In this document: positions 1 through 11,842 of the stretch, piece by piece
How the letters are laid out: each line of letters begins with the position of its first letter
How positions within the stretch are numbered: position 1 is the first letter of the stretch
Translations under genes and position numbers: made by a program
Assembly (NCBI GenBank): GCA_905221605.1
Contig: CAJNDS010002435.1
Span: forward strand, 841,277 to 905,276
Direction of reading: 5' to 3'
DNA length: 64,000 bases
DNA from: Symbiodinium natans
Lineage: Eukaryota > Sar > Dinophyceae > Suessiales > Symbiodiniaceae
Notes under the pieces: generated by a model
Seen by the model: the letters and a program-made list of their open reading frames with translations, nothing else
What the model was told of the DNA's origin: nothing
Database searches by the model: none

Positions 1-590
1 GCATGTTTTCCCCCCCCCCCTCCCCCCTAAACCCTGAAACCATTCTTAATCCAGAGAAGTGGGGACTTTTCTGCATTCCACCCCCCTCGAATCTGCTTGT
101 CGTTTTTGTGTTCATTTCGTTCTTCGAAAACCAGAGAAGTGGGGGACGTATTCTAAATTCCACCCCCCCCTCGAATCTGTTTGTCGTTTTTGTGTTCATT
201 TCGTTCTTCGAAAACCAGAGAAGTAGGGGACTTACTCTAAATTCCACCCCCGCCCCCTCGAATCTGTTTGTCGTTTGCGTGTTCATGTCGTTCTTCGACA
301 ACCAGAGAAGTGGAGACTTATTCTAAATTCCACCCCCGTTTTTGTGTTCATTATTCGATAGTCAGAGTCGTGTGTTCATTTCATTCTTCGAAAGCCAGAG
401 AACGGGAGACTTATTCTAAATTCTACCCCCCGCCCTCGAATCTGATTTTCGTTTTTGCATTCAATTTCATTCTTCGAAAAACCAGAGAAGTGGATTCCAC
501 CCCCCCGGCTCGAATCTGATTGCCGTTTTTGTGTTCATTATTCCATAATCAGAGTCGTGTGTTCATTTCATTCTTCGAAAGTTAGCTAGT
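1..590. repeat. About 85-bp minisatellite, six degenerate copies
   Basis: A direct repeat of roughly 82-90 bp is marked by CCAGAGAAGTGG-like cores at about 51, 131, 213, 301, 393 and 482. Each unit carries a C-run, then TCGAATCTG, GTCGTTTTTGTGTTCATT and a TTCTTCGAAA tail. Copies differ by substitutions and C-run length. Long open frames across it are translations of the repeat and are not genes. Confidence 0.85.
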
Positions 591-1200
591 TCCCCCCCCT
601 CCTCCCCCCAGCAAACGTCTGTTTTCCCTGTCTAAACGAACTCGAGCCATGTTGCAAACGTTTGTGTTCTCTGGACCATCAAACTCTGGTCGGACGAGAC
701 AACAAACTTAGGCGGGAGGGTTTGGCGGGAAGGGGGGGGACAACTAACTAGCTCGTCCGGCCAGAGTTTGTTTGTCCAGAGAAAACAAGTTTTTTTTTTT
801 TTTTTTTTGGGGGGGGGGGGGGGGGCTGTTTTTCTCTGGAAACACGAACTTTGGCCGGGCGAGTTAGTTAGTTCCCCCCCCCCCCCCCCCCCAAAGAAAA
901 ACCCCTCCCCCAAAGTTTGTTTTTCTCTGGACGTTTCCCCTCCCCCCCCCCCCCCCACCAGAAAAAACCCTCCCCCAAAGCTTGTTTTTCTCTGGAAAAA
1001 CTAACTTTGCCCCCCCCCCCCCCCGGCAAAGTTTGTTTTTCTCCGGAGAAACAAACTTTGGCCGGGCAAGTTAGTTAGTTTCCGCTCCCCCTCCCCCCCC
1101 GCCCCAACCCCCCCCCCCCCCCCCCACTTCCCCACGTTTGTTTTTGCTCGAAACGAACAAACTTTGGTCGAGCGAGTTAGTTAATTCCCCCCCTCCCCCC
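591..1200. repeat. Homopolymer-rich repeat cluster
   Basis: Repeated TTTGTTTTTCTCTGG and GGCGAGTTAGTTAG-type motifs (for example near 849, 1066 and 1167) alternate with runs of C, T and G up to about 18 bases, including a T-run followed by a G-run at 790-825. No coding signal survives outside the low-complexity translation. Position 1201-1498 holds unique AT-richer sequence with no gene that I can support. Confidence 0.75.
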
Positions 1201-1498
1201 ACCCCCTATCTCCTCTCGGTCAGCAAGAGTTTAAGCTCTTGGAACACACTTTCTAACTAGTTTAAAGAATAGTTTGGAAGAAACTTTCTCACTAATAGTT
1301 TAAACTATTACAATAAACTAACTAGCCTCCGCCTATTCTCCGGAGAGGACAATAATATGGGTGTCCAGGGAGTAGCCACTTCTGCTCGCTTCATCGCAGC
1401 CCCTGATGTGTGCCACCTAGTGGACGTTTAGGCCCCTGGACAGGATTTGCGTCAGAAGGCATGCCCCCGTTCCTGCAATTTGCTTTGGGTGCCCGCAG

Positions 1499-4400
1499 GC
1501 TACGTGCGGAAGGATGAAAGCTGGCCAGAAGATTCTGCAGAGTACAAGGCCGGCAATGAGATCGAGAAGCTTGGCGTGACCTGATATGCGCTTTTCGCCG
1601 TTGCGCTGCTGCTAGGACCTGCTAGGAAGTCTTCTGAGATCTTCTGGGGGAGCGCTCATGCAAACACTGAGCCGTTGAGGAACCGGAAGCGACCACCGCC
1701 CGAGGAGACCGCACTTTGGGTCTTGACCTAAACGTTGCGAAGTCACCCCATCTCTCCTCACCATCTCGCAGGAGATGGCTGGGGATGCTTTCGATCGTCA
1801 GCGCGTGATCCCAGGCTTCGACCAAGGCCGTTGGCTGGCGTTGCCTTCTTCTTTGTTGCTTTGGGGGTGAGTGGGGTGGGGGGGGGGGGGGGGGGGGGGG
1901 GGAGGGGATCCGAAAGGCATAGAGAGCCGTTCCAGCACCTGAGGAGTTTTGACATGCGACTTCAGATACTTCAGCAAAATCAGCCCGAACAAAGTCTGGT
2001 TCAGCAACCGCAGCCTTGGAAGGTTTTCAAGCGACCGGAAGACCGGGTACCAAAGTTTCTCAAATACAAATTGTATATTGCGGCTTTGCCCCACTGTTCC
2101 AGCCAATTTCCTACTCCTTAGAGACCCGTAGAGCGTCGTGCAAGCACTCTTTTTTCTCCACATCTACTGCAGATATTTGAGGGGCAAATGGTGGCTGCAT
2201 CTTTGAAAAGTGTTCAGATGTTTGGAGTGATTTTGGCGGGCAAGGCCAACGCTGTCGTACAGTTGGGAGTGCCGGGATGCGTAGGGGCGTCGTATGCCTA
2301 CTTAGATGGCCGGGCGGGGAGAAGACTGAAGCGAGTGATGCACGACCAAGAACTGGCATTTGCATCCGCAGGTCTCATCGAACGGCAAGTTTGCCTTGTA
2401 CTGGGTGCTGGGGGCATCGGCCAGAACGTGGCCATGACGTCGCTCGGCTCTCCACCGGTTCTTATATAAATGCCTCTCAAGCCCGAGCATCACACGAAAA
2501 TCGGATGGGATGAGACTCTCTGAGGCTCGGGCGCCTGGGTGTCCAACGAATTATCTTGGCACAGCCGGCCCGCTTAAGTACAGGCTTCAGTACTGGCATT
2601 TGGCAACGTGGAGGGGCTACCTCTGAGGGGGCACCGTTTCTCCTTGGCAGGTGGACAACGACGTGTACGCAGCCAGTAACCTAACCCGGCAGTGCCTCGG
2701 GGGCAAGGAAGACGTGGGAAAGAGGATGCTTGGTCTGAAAAGACAGAAAAAACCGAACACTTTTGTACATTGTGCATGTTTGTCCGTCCCACTAGGACGT
2801 GCAATTGGTTGGTTTCTGACGCCGGCTTTTGCCACATTCTACAGAAGCATGTCGAGATGCATGCTGTCGCAGTCTACTTAGAGGATCTTTGTGTTTTGAT
2901 TCTGATCCGAGTAGTGACCTCAGGAAAGTGGATGTGGCAAAAGCGGGCCTCGAAACTCACAACCTGCGTTCCGAGGCCTGGGCGAGCAGAGTTGCCGAGG
3001 ATTGTTTGCTGTTTACAAAATGGTTGAAGTTTTTGAGTTCTTATGAGTTCTTCAAAGTCCATGATAATCCGTTTCTATACCTAGTTACATGCCTATGGCC
3101 TTTTAACATTGCAATTCGGTTTGTCATGATCATCTTAATTGCTCGAACAAACCCAACAGTGCTCTGCAGCCTCAGTCTTGCTCTTGAATTGGAGGTGACC
3201 GCAGTTCACTGCGACGCGCTGTCGGAGTGGCCCAAGATCGTCACCTGTCCTCCGCTGCCTCAAGCCATCGCAAGCCGAACTTGTCGTCTTCAGGGGCTAG
3301 CGTAGGCCAGCAATGTTACGGAGCGAATGTCCATGGTACCAGTAGGTAATCTTCTCCAGCTGGCATGCCCCGGAAGTCCAAGGTCGAACTTGCCCGGCAG
3401 AGTACTGTGGTTTTCAACGCCATCGATGTCGGGGTCATGTGGGACTACTGTGTGACACCCGGCTGTCCAGAGCCCATGAAAGCAACCTCCACGGGCGCTT
3501 GTCCTTTTTGGTTTGTTCAGCTTTCATACTGTGCCTTCCTAGTCTCAAACTACCTGCACGCCCAATCATTGCACGATGCCAGGCGCGGCCCACTGTGTCA
3601 CCTTCCTTTCCTCACCTCCCTCGCCCCTCACCCACACCTACAGACCTAAACCTTTGTGAGAGCTGAGTCTGCCGTGCGCGTTCGGCTGATACGCGCTGGT
3701 CTTGATTGTTGAGGTTTGGTCTGATGCGTCTGGTTATGTGCTCCAGGGATCGTTTAGCCTTAAATCTTGAGCCCCTGCGAGTTTCAGTCCGGCAACGGGC
3801 TTGGATGGCTTCGATACTTGCTGTGTTGAGAATTTGGAGCGGTTGAGTCATGGTTTCTTTTGTCCCTGTCGGGGAGAATTGTCATTGCTTGACTTGTCCT
3901 GCTCGATGCCTCAACGTCACTTTGAAGCAGCAGGTAGTCCAACGGACCTCACGGCATGCGGCGTCCCGTGTTTCCGCTGGTACGAGTGGAGTGTTAGCTG
4001 CAATACCCACAACTTAGTCCCCCACGTAATAAACTGTAATCACAACAGCTCCTCGCCCAGGAACTCCCTGTGCAAGGAGCTATGCATCCCGCTCTGCGCT
4101 GGCCAGTCCTTCGGGTGGAAGCTGCTTTGTTCTGAACCGGGTTTACTACAGGTTTTGGGTGCAGGATCAGTTCAGGGTCGGTTGGGCATGCTTTTTCGAT
4201 TTCTTCGATCTTCTTTGGTTAGTGTTACATGACCGTCGTCTCATGGAGGTCTTGGTTCTGTGGCACATTTTGTTGACTGCCTCCCGGACTCTTGCATTGT
4301 AGCTTCGAGATAGTTTCCATCAGGCGCCGAAATAGAAGAATCGACAGGGGACGCGCAGCAAACGATATCTCTAACATCCATGTCCTTCAGCTTGACAAGT

Positions 4401-5489
4401 ACTATTGACCGCTGCTCATCTGAGGTTCATGACAGAGCTGTACACTGGCCGGCCACAGGACTTGACTGCAAATTTGCTATCGAAGGGCATTCATTTTTTT
4501 GGAGATGTGTCGGCCCGCCCCCCCCCCCCCCCCCCTCCCGCCCCCCCGCTCGACTGAACAGATTCTGTCTGAAGTCCAGGCGGTTCGATGTTTGGGCGCT
4601 TTGTTGCTCCCTTCACGGGCTCCTTGCCCCGCATCCTTAAACCTCCCAAGCCTCTCTCAGGAGGTCTGCGCTTTTTGCTACGACTCCGTGGTCTCGACCT
4701 TCGGAGCCGCGGCTCGGAAGCTTCGAGGTTCGGAGGATTCCGACTTTGGGATCTCGACTTCTGGAATGGCTGTTTGCTCATGGCAACAGCTTCCCTCGAA
4801 AGCTCCTGGCCAACTGCGGCCAATTGCGAATCCCTCAACTCCGTTTTTCCTGAGCTCCGTCGAATCCCGATTCGTATTATGTATGTATATATATATACGG
4901 ATATATATATATATATATATATTCATGTTGCACGTCTGCATGTAGACATACACATAGATCAGCAAGTACATGCATGGGTCTAGGCGAACGACACACAGGC
5001 ACAGAAAAAGAAACACAAATAAATAGATCGAAAAACACATAAACAACAAAACAATAAATATACATATATGTATATATATATAATACACTTGTTTCGTATT
5101 TATCTTTGTTTCTGTTCATGTAGCATATTGACAACAATCTGAATGAATCATGAATAGACACATGGATAGCCTCTCTCTCCGTTGGCTTTTTTGCCTGTCC
5201 CCAGGTCAAGAGCGCGGTGGACCGGCCTGGAGGACTCCTCTCCCGCCTCCGTGCCACTGTGGAGGTGAGCATTGCAGGGTCAGGAGAGAGGAGAGACGGG
5301 CTGTAGGCCCTGTAGGCGACTGCAGGCTTTTGGGTTTCACGCGGCTTTCCGTGGTCCTGAGGTCCACACTCCTCACGATGGCACAGTCTTGACTGTCGTA
5401 GTTCGAAACGACTTGTGTACCTTGCAGGCGGATGCAGAAGTTGGTGCGGAGGCACTCGAAGCTTTTCTGGCGAGCGATCGCCAGTTTCG
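1499..5489 (+). CDS. E1-like (ThiF/MoeB superfamily) adenylating enzyme, multi-exon
   Basis: Family members adenylate the C-terminus of a ubiquitin-like or sulfur-carrier protein using ATP. Exons that join in frame: 1499-1575, 1772-1826, 2372-2438, 2525-2558, 2651-2724, 2924-2975, 3195-3239, 3383-3453, 4061-4120, 4425-4458, 4661-about 4731, 5205-5264, 5428-5489. In order they give DRQRVIPGFDQ, the nucleotide loop VLGAGGIGQNVAM, RLGVQRIILVDNDVYAASN, LTRQCLGGKEDVGKRKVDVA, VHCDALSEW, VVFNAIDVGVMWDYCVNSL, CIPLCAGQSFGWKFMTELY and a CxxC in VCAFCYDS. Introns start GT, GC or GA. A possible initiator is ATG at 1775, but the 1499 exon reads in phase with it, so the 5' end is open. The last two exons are helical and less certain, and the 3' end is not found. 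I see no canonical E1 catalytic cysteine segment, so the modifier partner is unknown. Confidence 0.85.
1874..1903. repeat. Poly-G run in E1-like intron
   Basis: A run of about 28 G residues lies in the intron between the 1772-1826 and 2372-2438 exons. Such runs recur through the window and are possible sites of assembly length error. Confidence 0.9.
2372..2724 (+). other. ATP-binding core exons of the E1-like gene
   Basis: Three exons (2372-2438, 2525-2558, 2651-2724) encode the Rossmann nucleotide loop GAGGIG, the strand ending in the ribose-binding acidic pair VDND, and the SNLTRQ motif whose Arg/Gln contact ATP in ThiF-type enzymes. The middle exon is 34 bp. Its donor is GC (2559) and the next intron opens with GA (2725), so standard GT-AG gene finders would lose the active site. 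Confidence 0.8.
4518..4534. repeat. Poly-C run in E1-like intron
   Basis: A C-run lies between the 34-bp exon 4425-4458 and the CxxC exon starting at 4661. The rest of the intron shows no other feature. Confidence 0.85.
4878..4922. repeat. TA microsatellite
   Basis: Interrupted (TA)n. Similar short TA runs occur at about 5063-5083, 6008-6027, 17487-17505 and 39278-39310. None shows promoter context. Confidence 0.9.
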
Positions 5490-6491
5490 GCCGCTTGGAA
5501 TTCCATAGTTGGTTGGGTCTGCCATGAACCTCGCACCTCGTAGGCGAAGGCCTCATAGCTGTATGCAGCAGCGACATACGTCCTTCTTGAGCCTTATAGC
5601 TGCTGCGAAGTGCAATCACTCCGGACTTAATCGTTCCGTTCCTATGTAGAGCTCTGCAGCAGACCCAAAGCTCGCCACGCCACAGTCTCACCGAAGAGCT
5701 GAACGGCTTGGCCGCCGCGCGTCAGGTGCGCGCGCGGGGCGCAGCTGACTGGGCTCCTTGCGCGCGCGTTGTCCAAGATGGGCCGGGACTCTTTGCGAGA
5801 CTTGGTCGTGGACATTTTGAGTTCGGGATCGAAAGCCCAGTCAATCGAGGCTGCATGCTGTGTTTGTGGGATTCCACAGGACGGTTCGAGGCTTTTGGAT
5901 CATAAGGTGTGTTTTCGGTGCCCTGGTGCCCTAATTTTAAGAAGCGGCGAGAACAGAGCTGACTAAAGTATATCATATAGTATAAATACATAAATATAAA
6001 TAAAAAATGATATATATATATATATACATCTTTCCGCACTATACATTACTGAGTTTAGCATCCGTTCTGGGCATCCCCGTTTCGTTTGCAAGGGTGGAGA
6101 TCTCTACTGTGTGTCAGCCCTATGTGGTCTCGGGCCCTCTTGCATTGTCTTAACAATCAGCATGCAATTGACTTGAAACCCATGGGCCATTTTCCTGTTC
6201 ATTGTTCATCATTGTTCACGAATTCTGCAAGGCCAGGGGTCTTTGGCGAATGACTTGCTGGACTTCTTGCAAGCCTTCCAGGACGTGGGAAGAAACCACA
6301 GCAAGGGGCCTTTTACTTTATAAAGATTCCTGCACCTTCTCAACGTTGATGTCCGCAGAACCTGAAAACCCTGCGCAAGGAAGAGACGGTCTTGCTTTTG
6401 AACCCAGGCCGGGGAGTGACACGATGCTTTCGTGTCGTTTACTTCGGGTCAGATGCATTGTGGGTCTATAAAGTATCAACGTAGAACTCAG
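5490..6491 (+). other. Exon-like island at 6237-6307 in otherwise featureless DNA
   Basis: Only 6237-6307 looks coding. After ...GGCCAG it reads GSLANDLLDFLQAFQDVG, an amphipathic helix, and closes at a possible GC donor. It may be a late E1-like exon or an early exon of the next gene, but its phase does not match 5428-5489, so another exon would be needed. The remainder shows nothing beyond a TA microsatellite at 6008-6027. Confidence 0.35.
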
Positions 6492-7847
6492 GGTACAGGT
6501 ATGCACAAGTGACATCCCAGAGATCAGGCCGGATCAGCTCCTTGAAGGACGTGACATTCATCCCACGGCCAAAGCACGCAGAGACGCGGTACGTGGGCAG
6601 TTGGGTCTGCCCATGCCTCTCTTGTGCTGTGATGATGGTGTCGCAGTGGTCGGCGCTCTTGACAGCTCCCATGGAGGAGTTTCTTCCCAAGCCACCCATT
6701 CCACAGACAGTGACGTTTAACTTGGACAACGGCATGACCGGGGATGAGCAGCTGGGCTATGAGCTGGGAGCTTTGGGGATGCCCCTTGACAAGGCTGAGC
6801 GGCGCTTCTGCCAGGAAGTGTCCAACGGCAAGTGCAACGTTTGTGCCTCTGCAGCGCTGCTGGCCATTGAGGAGTCGCTCTTTTCTGGCTGCCTTCCCGT
6901 GACCCTGGCACCGGTACCTGGTATTGTGCAGGATGCGCCCAGCGAGTGGCTCCCTCTTCCCCCTGCAGGGACGTCTGCGCGGAGCAAAGCTGCAGAGGAT
7001 GTGCTTCTGCGGAAGCGGCCATTAGCATGTCTGGGTGAGGGCTACAATGAGGTCGTTGTGCCGGCCATGCCCGCCTTGGATTGGAAGGCAGAAGCATCTG
7101 AAGGCTTACGCCGAGACTGGGCCCCAGAAATCTGCAATATGCCGTTGCTGAAGGTCTCTCGCACGGGCGAGGATGCCAAGGCCCCAAGTGCTGTTCGAGG
7201 CGTTGCCTCTGGCATCAGGTCAGCCCTGGTCAAAGCCCGTGGGCGATGGTTTCGGCTCAAGGGCTGTGGAAACCGAGACGAAGGTTTCTTGGTCGAGGTG
7301 AAAGGGGACAAGGGCGAGCAGACCCTGCGTGGTTGCTGCTTCAAGCACACCGCAGATACGGAGTTGCGGATGACGCAGCTGGCTTGCGAGGTACTGGCAG
7401 CTGCTTCACTGGATTGTGCTAATCATCCCCTTGGCTGCTACTGCTACACGCCGCAGCCCTCGTGGCCGCTGCAAAAGATCTCACGATACTGCGCCGTTTT
7501 TGAGACGTGCAGCAACGCGCGGCTGGGTGACCACTTGCTTGGCGGGCTTCTGAAACTGCTACCCCACATACTGCCTGATGGTTTCGAGCACTTGACGCAG
7601 TGCCTTGACGGGTTTCCAAGCATACATCAGTGAGTTACTATATAGAGCTGCTCTACAAGCATTCGCGCATCTGAAACCCAATAACGCCAGCTTTCTGGCC
7701 TTGAGGTGCATCTTGCGAGGCCGGGGCGAAGAAGAATCCTCAGAGGTCCTGCAGACCGCGGACCTGGTGTGCTGTGGAATGGCAACAGCGGACGTGCCCA
7801 CCCAGCTGCAGCAGGCAAACTCGAGGCTTGGGCGTTTCAGCTCATAA
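6492..7847 (+). CDS. Unrecognised conserved-looking protein, two exons, 3' complete
   Basis: One large exon (about 6492-7599) is open in a single frame with high third-position GC. It joins through a GT-AG intron (7600-7690) to a terminal exon (7691-7847) ending in TAA. I do not recognise the family. Visible blocks are GDEQLGYELGALGMPLDK with a CxxC in KCNVCAS, then GRWFRLKGCGNRDEGFLVEV, GCCFKHTADTELRMTQLA, HPLGCYCYTPQPSW and CAVFETCSNARLGDHLLGG with a leucine-rich helix after it. There is no signal peptide or membrane segment. It lies about 1 kb downstream of the E1-like gene on the same strand. The 5' end is unresolved: candidate internal starts include ATG at 6734, but the frame is open to an acceptor at 6491, so earlier exons may exist. 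It could be the C-terminal part of the E1-like protein, although its 1.1-kb exon contrasts with that gene's 34-77-bp exons. Confidence 0.7.
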
Positions 7848-10211
7848 TACGTATTTTCTGTGACCTCAAGAGAGGCAGAAACCATGGTGACCGTGTGACC
7901 TTCAGGCTTCGAGAGCGGTCGCCGCCCCCCAGCGCGGAGGTGACCGCAGTGCCTGCAGCTGTAGCTCCCCTGTGGCTGGGCTTGCTTCTCATGTCATGGC
8001 TAACTCCTGTCGCACGGGATTTTGGACGGGTTTTGTAAGCGCCCTGGTTACCCAGAGAATGAAATCGGTTGAGCATGTCAAGAGCATCTCGAAGCTGGAG
8101 GGTGGGTGTAGTGGATCCAGGGTTCTTGTTTTAGCCATTTAGGGTTCGGCTATAGGCTATTGCTTAAGCTTGATAATAAACCAATGATGGACCGGCGAGT
8201 GTGCGGAAAAGGGCACCCAGAAGCAGTAAGAAGGCCCTTCGGCTAAATTGACCCTTTTCGTTAAACAGCCCTTCGTCCTCCAAGGTGGGACATGGTACGT
8301 GAGAGCTTGGCCAAGGGCCTTGCAGCCTTAAGCAGCAACGTGGCTGATGGCTTTTCAATGTTTGGTATTTGTGAGGTGTGCGGCAGGTACCAGTACCAGA
8401 TACTGTATGAGATATCCTCAGAAGGAGCAGCAAGCAATTTAAAGGTCTATGATAGGAAGGGTCTTTGCCGGCCACGGGCTTGAAGAAATGATTTCATACA
8501 CTGATGGCCACTGCCAAGGTAAGGAGCCATCAGTGGTCTTGCGACTTGGTTCACACTGTTGTTTCTGTAGTCGCTGCGGTCAGTGTCGCACAAGCATATC
8601 CGCAAGCAAGGTTTTGTTGCTGATGCACATTGTCGCAACTTGATGTTGCCAGATGTACGGCGCCCTTCCTTCAAAGCGCTTAGCAGGCTTAGCAGCTAAG
8701 CCGACTAGCAGCTCACAAGACAGTGTGGTGACAGGGGCTCACTGATACCACTACGCTCACGTTTGCAACGCGCAGCCCCCCTTGTCAAGGTGGCTTGTCT
8801 GGCGGCTGGGCTGGGAGTGTGGTGCCACACTAAGAGCGCTGCATGCCGAAGGCACTTTGGCCGAGCCGATGAGGTTTCTCAATCTTCTCCGTCCCTGCTG
8901 CAGGGAGCCGGCTTGTGATGGCTTGAGATGGCTTGAGGTGGTTGGTTTCATGTTGAGAGCACGGGTAAGAACATCCTGTAGAACATGGCACGGGCCGCTG
9001 GAGCGAAGCTGCGATCCATGATTACATGACACTTCCTGTATGAGTCAATCTGCCAAGAAGCTGCTAAGGCATTTCGTGGGGAACCTATGCAGACAGCAGC
9101 CTGGCAAATCTAGTTGACGATTAAGTCATTTCCATGGCCTAGCCAGGCTGCTCCACAGGAAGCTGCGTTATGGACAGTTGAACAGGCGCATAGCACTGAC
9201 TGACACCCAGACCTCGAGGGGTGATGCTCGTAGCGCTGCTTTTTTTGAGGCACAGTAGCTGCACGTGACTTCCTCCCACCAACTATTTTCAGGCCTTTGA
9301 GCTTCTGGATGCACTGAGAAGCTGAGAAGCTGAATGGTTTCGAGATGGTTCGAGTCTAGAGCCAAGGCCTTGGCATACACTGCAACGCTCACAGCAACAA
9401 CTTTGTGGCTTCTTGGGCTTTACACGCTACGCTCCGGGCCTCAATAGGAGTCGGCACTGCCAGAGGCAGGACGACAGTTGTAGAGTCACTGTTGGCATAC
9501 CCTGACCCTGTTCTTCTTGTTTGGGTTGCCACGGCTGCACGTCCACATTCGGATTTGTTGGAGCTTCACAAACTTGCTGTGTTGTCTTATACCGTTATAG
9601 TCATGGATGTTGTTTAGGCCGATGGGGTTGACAAAGCACGACCTCGTTCGGCTGCTTTCGCCAGCGTGCCCCTTCGAGTCGCGTCCCCTATTTGACGCTT
9701 TAGCGAATCCCCCCTACAAGCCATGTCGCACCTGCAGTAGATTAGTAGATATTCGTCAGATATTTTTCGCATACCCTGCAGGGGCATAAGATTTGTTATA
9801 GACCGATAACGTGCTCCTGGTGCCTCCGAGGTGAAGCCTCCCGGGACTGGGCGCGTGGAGACGCTGGACGGCCCTTTAAAGGCTGTGTTGTGTTCCTCCC
9901 GTTTGCTGTGGAACTCCTCTGAACAGTTCGAAAGCTCTCCGATCCTCCAAGAACCTTCCTGGCCGCCCTGGACTTCGACATGGCCTTCACGAGGTGCGGA
10001 TGTGACGGCTTCGTCTTCAAATCCTTTCTCAAGTTCTGCAAGTTCTGCCTAATTCTGCAACTGCATGCTCGATATACAAGTCGAAAGGATCTAAATACTA
10101 TGCCCTGGCCATGTCCGACATATGATCGGATGTTTGGGCTTCAACTTCTTGAGCAGGAAGCTTGACGGCCTGTCGTGAACCTCACCAGAACTCCCAAGAG
10201 CGCCTGGCCAG
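7848..10211. other. No gene supported
   Basis: About 2.4 kb without a convincing exon. A + frame segment at 8292-8400 (start MVRESLAKGLAALSS) and an overlapping minus-strand segment at 8164-8475 both look weakly protein-like. They cannot both be coding and neither has a clear splice pair. Confidence 0.5.
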
Positions 10212-10292
10212 GGACAGCTTTCTCCCGGAGGCGTGTGAGGCTGGAGCCCTGGACCTGGACAGCTTTGAAGGGATACTGGCCTTCGAGGCGGA
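10212..10292 (+). CDS. Possible isolated exon
   Basis: After a CCAG acceptor the frame reads DSFLPEACEAGALDLDSF and continues acidic to a GC donor (GAGGCGGA then GCGACC). The helical composition and high third-position GC favour coding. No family is recognised and no partner exon is linked to it. The next kilobase (10293-11354) holds no other supported feature. Confidence 0.35.
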
Positions 10293-11354
10293 GCGACCCA
10301 AGACTCTTGCGGGGGGCGTTGATGGACTTGCGTCTCAGGGCAGTTGTTTGGGGGCTTGGGGCCGGGTATTGCCGGGTGGCTCCTGGGAATGAGTTCACCT
10401 TAGATAGACATGCCAAGAGTCAAGTTGCATTCCAACCTGCAGACCGCAGTCCGCTTCTGTTCATCGGGTTTGGGGATTTTGAAATTGATGGTGTAAGGTT
10501 GAGAATTGCAGCGCTCATGGCATTGGTTCAATGGGACTGTAGAGAGAACATCTGGTATTTAGGCTAGCGGCAGTCTGTATTGGTTGCTGAGGTTGTTCTT
10601 GTTCAGGGCTGCAATGGGCTCTCACAATCCCCTGGTTGACCTGGTGGAGGTCTAGGGCGAAAGCGTAGGGCTTGTTTTGTGTTGGCTTCTTGGTTTGTTT
10701 CTACCGATGACACCCTACTTAGCATCCAACCCAAGCGCTCTTGGGGGTCAGGTTCGGCGCTTCCCTCGCGTTGCAGAGCTCGAGGGGGGCACTTGAAGTT
10801 GTAGATCCCAAGTTCAGTCTGCTTGGACTGTTGGAAAGGCGAACATGGGCCTCAAGACGATCCTCAGCGGCAGCGACTTCTCGAACACTGGCGTCCAGAA
10901 CGTGAAAGCACCGGCTTCCCACAAGCCGCGTGGTTCTAAAGAATTTCAGCAACAACAAACAGTCGGCCCAAGAAGCGCCAGACAGTTTCACGCCTCACGC
11001 GTGTTGAAAGCACTTTCATCAGGCTGTTGGAGTTGGCGATCCGTGACACCATGGTCACGGCTTGCAGCGAGGCTTTCTTTTGTTTTCCCGGGCTGGTTGG
11101 GTATAAGAAGCTTCAAGCTTATCGCCTGCAAGGCGTTGGCTGGAGGTTGTGATGCGCATCCCTACTGCCCCGAGCTGCAATCAGTGGCCTGGAGCACAAA
11201 GGAATTGGTGCGGAGGGGCTATTTGTATCCCCGGATTCAAAGTCAAAGCTACTTGTGTCGATGTCTTCTATTGGCGAGGTTCTTGCTTGTATCTTGTATT
11301 CGTTGTATTCCGATTCTCGTTGTTGGGAACAATCGATCCTCGATGCGGCGGAAG

Positions 11355-11417
11355 GTGGCCTATGACATCATCAAGCTCGCCCTGTGCCTCACCACGGATG
11401 TGGCTTGGCATCTCCAG
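11355..11417 (+). CDS. Possible exon, helical segment
   Basis: Bounded by GGAAG/G and CTCCAG/GC, this 63-bp, phase-0 block reads VAYDIIKLALCLTTDVAW plus HLQ. It resembles a buried helix. The surrounding exons are not identified and the family is unknown. Confidence 0.4.
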
Positions 11418-11813
11418 GCTGAACACGTGGCCAGCGCATCAAAAGCCAGTATTTGAGTAGTTTGCTTCCTGCGACTAGCTTCAGCGAAGGAAAGTCAGAT
11501 TCAAGCTTTTGCAACCAAGGTGGAGGGATAGTGCTCGACAACCTCCGACTGTGCCTGAAGCCTCGGAGAATCGCCGCTGTGGCGTGATCGGCCTGGAGGA
11601 GCACCCACATCCAAGAAGGGCACAAGCCACAAGCCTCCATAGCCTCCTGCGACTTTGAAAAAGTCCGGACGCCTCGGGCCACTTCCATAGTGCGGCCCGC
11701 TGTGGCAGCCACAGAGATGGAGCAGACGCTCTGGCATGGGTAGCCAAAAGCATGTTGCAGCACTGCAGAAACGCATTTACGGCGCAAAAGATATGATCTA
11801 CTGACTCGCTCTT

Positions 11814-11842
11814 TCGCTCTCTCTCTCTCTCTCTTTCTCTCG
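11814..11842. repeat. CT microsatellite
   Basis: Short (CT)n tract. A (GT)n tract follows at about 12417-12440 and another lies at 25523-25545. Between 11418 and 13207 I see no other supported feature. Confidence 0.85.

Noticed and set aside
632-1004. Proline/glycine-rich open frames on both strands
   Set aside because: Produced by C/G homopolymers and T-runs; no coding periodicity outside the repeats.
6492-6720. Alternative + frame reading DIPEIRPDQLLEGRDIHP and ending at TAA 6718-6720
   Set aside because: It looked like an E1-like terminal exon and its phase fits the 6237-6307 island, but its third-position GC is near 50 percent against about 75 percent in the overlapping long frame.
6466-6735. 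Minus-strand frame reading GRGMNVTSFKELIRPDLW
   Set aside because: It mirrors the + coding frame, which shares its third-position GC bias and extends in frame for another 900 bp, so it is best read as a shadow.
8164-8475. Minus-strand frame with LEDEGLFNEKGQFSRRAF
   Set aside because: Protein-like composition, but no splice pair or homology, and an overlapping + frame is equally good. Left unassigned.
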